14,082 nt of DNA from Nitrospira sp. UBA6909 (GTDB taxonomy: Bacteria > Nitrospirota > Nitrospiria > Nitrospirales > Nitrospiraceae): the NCBI GenBank assembly GCA_002451055.1, contig DKBD01000198.1:1-14082 (forward strand), given 5' to 3'. Position numbers and translations under genes: made by a program. The notes under the pieces are model-generated. The model made no database searches and was not told where the DNA came from. It saw only the letters and a program-made list of their open reading frames with translations. Shown here piece after piece: positions 7,395-14,082 of this stretch (the stretch's first letter is position 1; the number at the start of each line of letters is the position of its first letter).

Positions 7395-7542
7395 ACCGTT
7401 GCTTTCTTAACTCAGACCGTTTCGCTCTTTCTGCCGGGCATGCGCGGGCTCATTCGCTGAGCGGTGGCTTGGCCGATGGAACCCGCACCAGGGCACCCTA
7501 CGGTTCTCGATCATGCTCTTCCGTGGGAGAAAGGGGGAACGG

Positions 7543-8472
7543 CTAACGGAGCTCGTAGGTGACCGTCGAGCGCTGATTGTTGCGGACGATATCCAGCTTG
7601 ACGACCTCTTCATTTTTCAATTGTTGGAGCATACTCAGGATCGTGCCGGGGTCACGAATGTCGACTCCATTGACCCGCTGCAAGATGTCCCCCTTTTGCA
7701 CTCCGATCTTCTCATAGAAACTGGCAGGGGCTACGTAGTCGAGACGAAACCCATTGATTGTGCCGTTGACCATATTCGGGATTGCTCTGGCTTGGGTCAT
7801 CAGCTTAGGCAAATCGTTCATGGCTTGTTCGACCTCCCGCCGATCGACGACTTTCTTCATCGAAGGGCCCGACGCTTGTACGCGGGGGGACGATGCCTTT
7901 GAGGCAGGTGCGGCCGCGCCGTTGCCGGAGGCTTGGGGGTTCTCGAGCAGATCTAATGAGACTAGCTCCTCAAGGTTTCCCTGGCGGATGACTATTCCGT
8001 TGCGCTGGATATCGACGACTTCTCCCAAATCAGGGATCTGATCATGCAGGCGATACAAGACCTGTATTTTGGAAGCCTGCTCTTCCACGATGGCGAAGAT
8101 TCCTTGCCGATCGCCCATGACGACTCCAATCACCCGAATTTTTGAGGCGGCGCCCAAGGACGCGCGAACCGGAGTGCCGGGCCTTCCTCCCTGAGTTCCT
8201 GACCCTTGCAGGGTCTCCTGAGGCGGCGGCGGCGGAGGCAGCACAAACAGTCCGCTGGAACGAACGTCTTCCGCATAGTGCGCCGGTGAAAAGGCAGTCG
8301 GAGTTACGGATCCCGCAGACTCTTGGGCGCCGGAACCGACGCGAGGCTCCGGCATGGTGTGTAACGCGTCGGCCACAAAGGCGTTAATCGAGTGGGCGAC
8401 GAGGAGCGCAGCCACAGCGAGGCTTACGAGCATACCAAGACGCTGGATCAGTTGATCAGATCGCTGTGCCAA
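7543..8472 (-). CDS. gspC: GspC, inner-membrane/periplasmic connector with HR and PDZ domains
   Basis: A 309-residue bitopic protein that links the inner-membrane platform to the secretin and helps select substrates. It has a membrane span at about residues 13-35, then a flexible linker containing six consecutive prolines (79-84). The homology region (HR) runs from about 108 to 176 (KIRVIGVVMGDRQGIFAIVE, DIQRNGIVIRQGNLEEL) and is the part that contacts the GspD N0 domain. An Ala/Ser-rich linker precedes a C-terminal PDZ domain at about 230-309 (FYEKIGVQKGDILQRVNGVD). The start is a TTG at 8472 with a strong GGAGGAG five bases upstream (8478-8484); the next in-frame Met is 13 residues on, inside the span, so the TTG is preferred. 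It is the first gene of the operon. Confidence 0.93.
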   Translation of the reverse strand: MAQRSDQLIQRLGMLVSLAVAALLVAHSINAFVADALHTMPEPRVGSGAQESAGSVTPTAFSPAHYAEDVRSSGLFVLPPPPPPQETLQGSGTQGGRPGTPVRASLGAASKIRVIGVVMGDRQGIFAIVEEQASKIQVLYRLHDQIPDLGEVVDIQRNGIVIRQGNLEELVSLDLLENPQASGNGAAAPASKASSPRVQASGPSMKKVVDRREVEQAMNDLPKLMTQARAIPNMVNGTINGFRLDYVAPASFYEKIGVQKGDILQRVNGVDIRDPGTILSMLQQLKNEEVVKLDIVRNNQRSTVTYELR

Positions 8473-8477
8473 TGAAT

Positions 8478-8484
8478 CTCCTCC
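8478..8484 (-). promoter_or_regulatory. Ribosome binding site of gspC, deciding a TTG start
   Basis: GGAGGAG read leftward, five bases before the TTG at 8472. This is the strongest Shine-Dalgarno match of the operon and supports TTG rather than the internal ATG as the gspC start. Confidence 0.75.
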
Positions 8485-8494
8485 GATTCCGAAT

Positions 8495-8508
8495 GGTACA
8501 ATAGTACC
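8495..8508. promoter_or_regulatory. Palindrome upstream of gspC, candidate operator
   Basis: Perfect inverted repeat GGTAC-AATA-GTACC, centred 29 bases upstream of the gspC start codon. Just beyond it are two tandem octamers, CATGATCC and CATGATGC (8513-8528). Read leftward, TTGCAT, an 18-base spacer and TACTAT overlap this block, giving a poor sigma70-like promoter match. Symmetry and position suggest a regulator site or leader element for the T2SS operon, but no known regulator consensus is recognised. Confidence 0.35.
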
Positions 8509-8704
8509 CGCTCATGATCCCATGATGCAAATAGAGGGCGATTCAGCGCAGCCAAGGGGTGTGTGGAACGAATTGCCGATCGCTTGGTAACAGCGACTCA
8601 CGATGAAAAGGGGGCCGATTCCAGGAATGGCGGTTGAGAGAAGACATCGCTATTCGGAGTGTGGTAGGGCTACAGGCCCTCTTTATCTTGTTCCAAAGTG
8701 ACCG

Positions 8705-8751
8705 TGGATCGACAGGAACGACATCCTTCGCCTTATTGTTCCTGTGGTCCA
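8705..8751. other. Long imperfect hairpin in the gspC/TPR intergenic region
   Basis: The left arm is TGGATC-G-ACAGGAAC (8705-8719) and the right arm GTTCCTGT-GGTCCA (8738-8751). Eight bases pair perfectly next to the loop. Then one G (8711) bulges and six more pairs follow, one of them a G-U wobble in RNA. A further G-U and A-U pair can close the loop, leaving about 14-18 loop bases. No T run follows. It may be a structured RNA element, a small transposon remnant or a protein-binding dyad. Confidence 0.4.
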
Positions 8752-8854
8752 ATCATGTCAATGTCGATGCCGGTGCTTCCGAACCCATTGATCTATGGAG
8801 GTTCAGGTCTGCGATTTTCAAATGGTCTTTGAGGGTTTTCCAGTCGCTCGATGG

Positions 8855-8867
8855 GCATGATTCATGC
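8855..8867. promoter_or_regulatory. Palindrome upstream of the TPR gene, candidate operator
   Basis: Perfect dyad GCATGA-T-TCATGC, about 50 bases before the TPR start codon. It is followed by the near-tandem TGCTTATCG / TGCTTATGT (8865-8882). Position and symmetry fit a transcription-factor site. No regulator family can be named from the sequence. Confidence 0.25.
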
Positions 8868-8915
8868 TTATCGTGCTTATGTTGCCCCCAGCAGATGAGA
8901 CGGTGAGATTTTAGG

Positions 8916-9353
8916 ATGTCGCCAGAACAAGTCAGCGAATCAACGGCAACAGCTGTGCCTCCCGCAGAACGTTATGAACGCGGCCTGGCGCTGAAAAACG
9001 CCGGATTGTATAAGGCGGCAATCGACCAGTTTGCCATGGCCCTTGCTGATGTGGCTCTGGCTCTTAAGGCTTACGCCCAGATCGGACTTTGCCTCAAGAT
9101 AAACGGGCGGTACGAGGAATCCGTGTCGGCGTTTCGCAAGGCGCTCGCATGTACGACTGGGTCCTCCAAGGAAACCGTGCAGATCCTCTACATCTTGGGG
9201 CGAACCCTCGAATCCTTGGGACGTGTGGAGGAAACACTGGAAGCCTATCGCTGGATCAGGCGTGAAGATCCGGGGTACCGGGATGTTACCACCCGCATCG
9301 AGCACCTCAGCACGCGACGGTCGGCTGTGCCAGGTAAAAAATCGTCACAATGA
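8916..9353 (+). CDS. Small TPR-repeat protein
   Basis: A 145-residue soluble protein with no signal peptide or membrane span. About three tetratricopeptide repeats are visible: residues 17-50 (AERYERGLALKNAGLYKAAI), 51-84 (AYAQIGLCLKINGRYEESVS) and 88-121 (VQILYILGRTLESLGRVEET). The N-terminal 15 residues and the basic C-terminus (TRRSAVPGKKSSQ) are probably disordered. TPR repeats form a superhelix that binds peptides or partner proteins; no catalytic residues are expected. The partner is unknown. The gene is divergent from the T2SS operon and could serve it (compare TPR pilotins and assembly factors), but nothing in the sequence proves this. The ATG at 8916 has only a weak purine site (AGG immediately before it), so the start is moderately sure. 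Confidence 0.75.
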   Translation: MSPEQVSESTATAVPPAERYERGLALKNAGLYKAAIDQFAMALADVALALKAYAQIGLCLKINGRYEESVSAFRKALACTTGSSKETVQILYILGRTLESLGRVEETLEAYRWIRREDPGYRDVTTRIEHLSTRRSAVPGKKSSQ

Positions 9354-9358
9354 GAGCG

Positions 9359-9454
9359 CCTGGAGCGACGGCTTCCTCAAATCCTGGTACGGGTTTCTCA
9401 AAACTTCTGAATAATTCTTCCGGCTTCTGATGCGCTCAGGCTGCTCCAGGATTT
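9359..9454. other. Alternative hairpins in the convergent intergenic region after the TPR gene
   Basis: The right arm GCTCCAGGATTT (9443-9454) can pair in two exclusive ways. CCTGGAGC (9359-9366) pairs perfectly with GCTCCAGG (9443-9450). AAATCCTGG (9379-9387) pairs perfectly with CCAGGATTT (9446-9454). The stems are eight and nine pairs with large interiors. No classic stem-plus-T-run terminator is visible here, although the TPR gene and the fused gene converge on this gap. Confidence 0.3.
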
Positions 9455-9507
9455 CCCCTTCCCGCATAGGGTCTCCTCGTTCTCTTCCGTAAGACGCGGT
9501 GAGTTCA

Positions 9508-12500
9508 TCATCGGATAACTGTAGCCTTCAGTTGTTTGTACAGGGTCCCGGGGTTCTTGAACGAGTCCCAGCTGAGCACGGCCAAGGCGTCGTCGACGTA
9601 GCGCGGCGTTCGCATACCGTTCAGGACGCATGTCACGCCCGATGTGCTGGCAAGAATCCAGAGCGCCTTGCGCGAGAGCGATTCGGAACGGTGCTCCTCG
9701 GGCACCAGCGGGTCGATCGCCTGTGCCACCGCGGCGGTTCGTAAACGGCTTCGCTCCGTTGCTTCACGCCGCAGGCCGCGCAGCAAAGCGAGCAGCTCCG
9801 GAACGTAACGGTCGCGCCAAGCCTCCCATCGGTCCGACAAGGCTCCGGTCAAATGGCGCGACACCGCCTGCAGCATCTGGTTGACTTGAGGAATGATCAT
9901 CTGATGTTCGATCTGTTCCCAATGTTCCAGGCCCTGGATCTGCGGACGCACGTTTTGCAATTCCTGGGACCAATTGAAGAACTCGGCCGGTACCATGCCT
10001 TGGCCGCCATGTTGAATCGCCGGCGCAATCGACTCGCGGTACTCTTGCTCGATCGCACCGACCGCGCCAAGTCGGCCGGAGACATCGACAGGGGGATCTT
10101 CAATCGGGAAGTCCGTCAGGCGCAAAATCCCGCCCTGTGGGACTGGCATGGCGTTCAAAGGACGATTTACGAGCACGGCTACGCCAGCCTGGTGTGCATA
10201 GTCCAAGACCGTTGACCGATTGGAGGGGCCGGTATTGGCTGTATCGGCGCCGCCCGTTTCGAACAAGTTCATCGGGAACTGCACCACACGGAAATGATGG
10301 GTATGGGCGCCCGCCGATTGCGCCGCGGCCTGTGCGGCTTCAACCATCGCGGCAAGCGAAGTCGCCTCAGGATCGTCGGGTGGAGAAACCACCGTATTCG
10401 ACGATACCCCGTAATACTGCAACCGACCCGCCGCCACTTGCGACTCGAAATAGGCGAACGCCCGTTCGAGCCGGTTGTAGAATGTCTTGCGAAGCGCGGC
10501 CAAGTCAGCCCCGCCGCGATGCATCGCTTCAGAGAGGAAGTATTCCGGGTTGTGTAAGAGGCAGACATCCAACGTGGCAAGGCCAAGGCGATCCAGCGAC
10601 AGGGTCAATTGGTCTGCCAGGAATTCCGGGTGAATGCAATGCCAGATGCCTTCTCCATACTTGACCATCTCGGGGTAGGGACGCCCGGATTTCTCTCTGG
10701 CTTCGGCCTGTTTCAGGTTGTGCCCTTGCACATAGCCGATCTTGGAGACGACCACGACTTCTTCACGACGCAATTCGCCCGCAGTGGTGAGTTCCGCGAG
10801 CACGGATCCCACCAAACGCTCACTCTCGCCGTCCATATAATTCGTCGAGCTGTCAATCATATTGCAGGACGTCCGTAAGGCTTTCTTGAGCGCCTCTCGA
10901 TGGTCGGTCTCTTGGGTATTCACCCGATAGGTACCGAATCCCAACCGTGTGGTCGTGAGTCCGGTCGTGCCGAATGGCGTAAACCCGTTGGCCAACGCCG
11001 TATCGCCGGTCAGCCCGATCATCCGTTCCGCATAGGCCGCGGTTCCTTGTGCGGTGGCACAGCCGGAGAGTTGCGCGCCTTTCAGCGTCTTGGGTTCGCC
11101 GCTGTTCCGCCCGGGGTCTGGCATACCAGCCCCTAGGGACTCTGAGACGGCGCGGGGGGTCGTCACCGGCTGCCGACAGCTGAAGTTTCTGCAGATGTAG
11201 AGAGCAGGTTTTCCCTGAACAGGCTGTTTGCCGGCAAGCAAGGGCAAGGAGGACGGTTGACCAGGCGTGAGTGCCGCCACGATGCGATTCGGCAGGTAAT
11301 GATCTGCCGCCGCGTGGCGAAGCGCGCGGAATTCTTCCTGAGACTCGTCACCCACAAATGCCAGCTCAACCGGCCCTTCAGTCAGAAAATCCACCACGGC
11401 CAGCGTTTTGGCAAAGGCCCGCGGATACCGGGCGATTTGCCGACCATACGCTCGCACTGCGTTGATGGCCGCTTCACGCCAGTCTTGCCGGTCAAAGTGG
11501 AAGGACAGCCTTGCCAGGGCCGATGCGGCGACCGCATTCGCGCTGGGGGTCGCGCCATCGGTTCCCTCGCGGGCCCGAAGAATGAGGGATTCATGGTGTT
11601 TCGCCGTGGTAAAGAAGCCGCCTTGTTGGGCATCGAGGAAATCGGACATGAGAAATTCGGCCAGACGTGCCGCAGCGTGGAGATATCGTTCGTCTGATCC
11701 GGCCTCGTACAAATCCAGCAGTCCCTCCGCGAGATAAGCATAGTCTTCCAGATAGGCGTTGAGATGCGCACGGCCGGCCCGTGATGTCCGCAATAACCGG
11801 CCGTCGGGCAGCGTATGTGTCTGGAGCAAAAAATCTGCTGTCCGCATGGCCGCTTCGCGGTAGCGAGGCTCGTCGAACACTCTAGCCGCCTCGGATATTG
11901 CTGACAGCATCATGCCGTTCCAGGCGGTAATCACTTTATCGTCCAGAGCGGGGGAAATGCGTTGCTGACGGGCTCGATACAATGCCGGTTTGACGCGCGC
12001 GGCCGTTTCCAGCAATTCATCCGCCGTCAGATTAAGCTGCTTCCCGATGGCTTCGATAGGCCGGAGGCGGTTCGGGATGTTCGTGTGTTCCCAATTGCCT
12101 GCGTCCGTAATGTCGTAGAGGGCACAAAACCGCGTGGCCTCCTCATCGTTATTCAGCGCGGCGCGCACTTCTAGGGGGGTCCAGACGAAAAACTTTCCTT
12201 CAACACCTTCCGAGTCGGCATCGGTCGCCGAGTAAAATCCACCGTCAGATCCCGTCATCTCCCGGAGCACGTAATCGAGCACGTCCGTCGCTACCCGCCG
12301 GTAGAGAGGTTTCTTTGTGACCTGATAGGCTTCGGTATACACGCGCGCGAGCAGGGCGTTGTCATAGAGCATCTTCTCGAAATGCGGCACAAGCCAGCGC
12401 TCGTCCGTCGAATAGCGGGCGAAACCTCCCCCGATATGGTCGTAGATGCCTCCGGACGCCATCATATCGAGTGTTTTCGTGACCATGGTGAGCGTGTGTT

Positions 12501-13191
12501 CGTCTCCCGACCGCCGGTGGCATCGAAGCAGCAGCGACAATCCAGCCGCCGGTGGAAACTTAGGGGCGGATCCGAAGCCCCCGTGGATCCGGTCGAAATC
12601 ATCTTTGAATTGGGCGACGGCTTCCTCCATCGCCGATTCGCTGACGGAAATTGGAGAGGGAATGCGGCCTGCGGTTTTCAGCCGCTCCGTCATCTCTTTA
12701 GCTTGGGTGTGAACGCCAGCCGCGTCTTTCTTCCAATAGTCGGCGATGTTCTTCAGCAGCGTGCCGAATCCCGGTCTGCCCCATCTGTCTTCAGGGGGGA
12801 AATAGGTGCCGGCGAAAAACGGCTCTTGGTCTGGAGTCAAAAAAACGGTCATGGGCCAGCCGCCATGGCCATGATTCATGGCGACGGTCGCCTGCATGTA
12901 GATTTCATCCAGGTCTGGCCGTTCTTCACGATCAACTTTGATACAGATGAAGTCTCGGTTCATCAGTTCGGCAATCGCTTCATTCTCAAAGGATTCCCGT
13001 TCCATAACGTGGCACCAGTGGCACGCCGAATAGCCGATGGAAAGCAGAATAGGGAGGTTCTTCTCTTTGGCAGTCAGCAGCGCTTCCGGTCCCCAGGGAT
13101 ACCAGTTTACGGGGTTGTGGGCATGCTGAAGCAGGTACGGGCTGGTTTCGTGAATCAGACGATTGGGAGACCTGGTCTTCGATGACGACAT
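9508..13191 (-). CDS. Fusion of a DUF255/YyaL-type thioredoxin-fold plus (alpha/alpha)6-barrel protein with an aldo/keto reductase
   Basis: One uninterrupted frame; residue numbers here count from the upstream Met at 13209. Residues 13-175 are the DUF255 thioredoxin-like domain: [24 protein letters not shown] at 63-66, [26 protein letters not shown]. About 190-690 form the alpha-helical barrel of the YyaL/SPATA20 family ([42 protein letters not shown]), ending with the usual CRNFSC (673-678). A linker leads into an aldo/keto reductase (about 715-1233) beginning [16 protein letters not shown], then [12 protein letters not shown]. The reductase tetrad is intact: D786, Y791, K823, H886. YyaL proteins normally end near 700 residues, so this is a true double-length fusion. 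The family reaction of the first half is unsettled; the second half should be an NADPH-dependent carbonyl reductase. I chose ATG 13191 because AGGG precedes it and homologues start near it; ATG 13209 lacks a site. Confidence 0.88.
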   Translation of the reverse strand: MSSSKTRSPNRLIHETSPYLLQHAHNPVNWYPWGPEALLTAKEKNLPILLSIGYSACHWCHVMERESFENEAIAELMNRDFICIKVDREERPDLDEIYMQATVAMNHGHGGWPMTVFLTPDQEPFFAGTYFPPEDRWGRPGFGTLLKNIADYWKKDAAGVHTQAKEMTERLKTAGRIPSPISVSESAMEEAVAQFKDDFDRIHGGFGSAPKFPPAAGLSLLLRCHRRSGDEHTLTMVTKTLDMMASGGIYDHIGGGFARYSTDERWLVPHFEKMLYDNALLARVYTEAYQVTKKPLYRRVATDVLDYVLREMTGSDGGFYSATDADSEGVEGKFFVWTPLEVRAALNNDEEATRFCALYDITDAGNWEHTNIPNRLRPIEAIGKQLNLTADELLETAARVKPALYRARQQRISPALDDKVITAWNGMMLSAISEAARVFDEPRYREAAMRTADFLLQTHTLPDGRLLRTSRAGRAHLNAYLEDYAYLAEGLLDLYEAGSDERYLHAAARLAEFLMSDFLDAQQGGFFTTAKHHESLILRAREGTDGATPSANAVAASALARLSFHFDRQDWREAAINAVRAYGRQIARYPRAFAKTLAVVDFLTEGPVELAFVGDESQEEFRALRHAAADHYLPNRIVAALTPGQPSSLPLLAGKQPVQGKPALYICRNFSCRQPVTTPRAVSESLGAGMPDPGRNSGEPKTLKGAQLSGCATAQGTAAYAERMIGLTGDTALANGFTPFGTTGLTTTRLGFGTYRVNTQETDHREALKKALRTSCNMIDSSTNYMDGESERLVGSVLAELTTAGELRREEVVVVSKIGYVQGHNLKQAEAREKSGRPYPEMVKYGEGIWHCIHPEFLADQLTLSLDRLGLATLDVCLLHNPEYFLSEAMHRGGADLAALRKTFYNRLERAFAYFESQVAAGRLQYYGVSSNTVVSPPDDPEATSLAAMVEAAQAAAQSAGAHTHHFRVVQFPMNLFETGGADTANTGPSNRSTVLDYAHQAGVAVLVNRPLNAMPVPQGGILRLTDFPIEDPPVDVSGRLGAVGAIEQEYRESIAPAIQHGGQGMVPAEFFNWSQELQNVRPQIQGLEHWEQIEHQMIIPQVNQMLQAVSRHLTGALSDRWEAWRDRYVPELLALLRGLRREATERSRLRTAAVAQAIDPLVPEEHRSESLSRKALWILASTSGVTCVLNGMRTPRYVDDALAVLSWDSFKNPGTLYKQLKATVIR

Positions 13192-13363
13192 GGGGTGGCA
13201 CCCTAGCATTGGGTAGAGAACAGCGTCAACGGAGGCCGACTGGTAATGCTCACGATTGAATGTTCAATTGGGTATTGAATCTTTCTGGCACATGCGAGAT
13301 CCTCTTCGCGAGGGATAGGTTTGTGGTAGGCTTCGTCGGAAGAAGGAGAGAACAACGGCGCCA
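13192..13363. promoter_or_regulatory. Divergent promoter region with ATTGAAT repeats
   Basis: The gap separates the fused gene (leftward) from the malic enzyme (rightward) and should hold both promoters. At 13255-13268 is a perfect dyad ATTGAA-TG-TTCAAT. A second direct copy ATTGAAT occurs at 13274-13280, 19 bases after the first, close to two helical turns. A small bulged hairpin (13299-13316) lies in the malic enzyme leader. No convincing -35/-10 pair was found. The repeats could be a shared operator. Confidence 0.35.
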
Positions 13364-14082
13364 ATGGGTGAGATGGGCCCCTATTCCAACTACCGTCTGA
13401 CTGTCCGGCTGGAGCTGGCGAACAAACCCGGTGTCTTCGCTCGCGTGGCGGCGCTCTTGGCGGAAGAACGCGCGAACCTTGGTGCCGTCGATCTCGTGTC
13501 GGCCACCAAGGCGCGCATGATCCGTGACGTAACATTCGATGTGCAAAACGAAGCGCATGGCGAGCAGGTGCTCGAACGGCTGCGCGCGCTGCCTGACGTT
13601 GATGTGGTCTCAGCTTCTGATCGAATTTTTCTGCTGCATCTCGGCGGCAAGATCCGTGTGGAGGGAAAGGTCCCGGTCAGCACCAGGAACGTGCTCTCAA
13701 TGGTGTACACTCCCGGCGTTGGCCGTGTCGCTCAAGCTATCGCGCGGGATCAATCAAAGGTCTTTGCCTTTACAAGCAAAGCCAACAGTGTGGCGGTTGT
13801 CACGGACGGATCTGCGGTATTAGGGTTGGGCAATCTGGGTCCTGAAGCGGCACTTCCCGTCATGGAAGGCAAGGTGATGCTGTTCAAAGAACTGGCCGGT
13901 ATCGATGCATGGCCGGTGTGTCTCAATACACAGGATCCGGATGAGATCGTGCGGATCGTGCAAGGCGTCTCCCCTGGCTTCGGGGCCGTCAACTTGGAAG
14001 ATATCAGCGCGCCACGCTGTTTTGAGATCGAGCGACGGTTGAAACAATCGCTCAGCATTCCCGTCATGCATGACGATCAACA
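13364..14082 (+). CDS. NAD-type malic enzyme with N-terminal ACT domain (partial, runs off the right edge)
   Basis: The first 239 residues are visible and the frame is open at the edge. Residues 9-88 are an ACT domain (YRLTVRLELANKPGVFARVA, then LLAEERANLGAVDLVS), a ligand-binding regulatory fold usually sensing amino acids. From about 95 the malic enzyme N-terminal domain follows: VYTPGVGRVAQAIA with the catalytic Tyr at 115, FTSKANSVAVVTDGSAVLGL, VMEGKVMLFKEL with the base Lys at 170, GAVNLEDISAPRCFEIE with metal-binding E212 and D213, and IPVMHDDQ. The enzyme decarboxylates malate to pyruvate with reduction of NAD(P). The NAD(P)-binding domain lies outside the window. The ATG at 13364 is the first in frame; an AAGGAG (13343-13348) is 15 bases away, rather far. 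ATG 13373 is possible but has no spacing for a ribosome site. Confidence 0.92.
   Translation, partial: MGEMGPYSNYRLTVRLELANKPGVFARVAALLAEERANLGAVDLVSATKARMIRDVTFDVQNEAHGEQVLERLRALPDVDVVSASDRIFLLHLGGKIRVEGKVPVSTRNVLSMVYTPGVGRVAQAIARDQSKVFAFTSKANSVAVVTDGSAVLGLGNLGPEAALPVMEGKVMLFKELAGIDAWPVCLNTQDPDEIVRIVQGVSPGFGAVNLEDISAPRCFEIERRLKQSLSIPVMHDDQ

Larger units (their letters stand above)
8473..8915. other. Divergent intergenic region between gspC and the TPR gene
   Basis: This 443-base gap has no convincing gene. Short open frames on both strands (for example minus 8543-8752 and plus 8634-8906) show no family pattern, lack ribosome sites or start on poor codons. It carries several dyads: GGTAC/GTACC (8495-8508), ATTCC/GGAAT (8618-8628), AGGGC/GCCCT (8666-8680), a long imperfect hairpin (8705-8751) and GCATGA/TCATGC (8855-8867). 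It must contain the promoters for gspC (leftward) and the TPR gene (rightward). Confidence 0.6.

Noticed and set aside
7407..7613. Minus-strand frame bridging the end of gspC and the C/E gap, considered as a secretin remnant
   Set aside because: It is mostly an out-of-frame reading of the gspC end, and nothing in it resembles secretin N-domains.
8666..8692. AGGGC/GCCCT stem followed by CTTTATCTTGTT as a terminator
   Set aside because: The stem is only five pairs, the T tract is broken, and no gene ends just upstream on the plus strand.
8634..8906. Plus-strand open frame of 90 codons between gspC and the TPR gene
   Set aside because: It starts on a TTG without a ribosome site, has irregular composition and no recognisable domain, and covers the hairpin and palindromes.
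12382..13185. Plus-strand open frame of 267 codons opposite the fused gene
   Set aside because: It is antisense to the well-supported DUF255 domain and lacks recognisable motifs; GC-rich coding regions commonly give such frames.
13299..13316. Bulged hairpin in the malic enzyme leader as a riboswitch
   Set aside because: Six pairs with a bulge is within chance expectation and no riboswitch core is recognisable.

Overview
The window (14,082 bases, GC-rich) is bacterial chromosome. Its main content is a leftward (minus-strand) type II secretion system (T2SS) operon. The repertoire is a GspN of the kind found outside the gamma-proteobacteria, a PilM-like GspL, a TPR protein and a DUF255/aldo-keto reductase fusion. 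It suggests a Nitrospirota (Nitrospira-like) or delta-proteobacterial-type organism. That placement is an inference from gene content, not from a marker gene.

Layout. From 8472 down to base 1, on the minus strand, the order is gspC, gspE, gspF, gspG, gspH, gspI, gspJ, gspN, gspL, with gspL running off the left edge. Spacing is tight from E to N (a 2-base gap E/F, a 2-base gap H/I, a 26-base overlap I/J, an ATGA overlap J/N). The set supplies the inner-membrane platform (C, F, L, N), the motor ATPase (E) and the major and minor pseudopilins (G; H, I, J). The outer-membrane secretin GspD and the minor pseudopilin GspK are not in the window, and gspM, if present, lies beyond base 1. The gspG/gspH junction carries a roughly 150-base repeat element bounded by degenerate heptamers in opposite orientations. 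This element now seems to supply the start and leader of GspH. GspE has a two-part N-terminal motif resembling the c-di-GMP-binding MshEN domain.

A gene-poor stretch (8473-8915) separates gspC from a divergent, rightward small TPR protein (8916-9353) and holds several palindromes and one long imperfect hairpin. Convergent with the TPR gene is a very large leftward gene (9508-13191). It encodes a DUF255/YyaL-type thioredoxin-fold plus (alpha/alpha)6-barrel protein fused in frame to a complete aldo/keto reductase. Divergent from that, and truncated by the right edge, is an ACT-domain NAD-type malic enzyme (13364-14082).

How the genes work together: GspC/E/F/L/N with pseudopilins G-J would assemble a periplasmic pseudopilus that pushes folded proteins through a secretin encoded elsewhere. 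The fusion protein and the malic enzyme show no sequence-visible link to secretion. No tRNA, rRNA, CRISPR array, insertion-sequence transposase or phage gene was seen.
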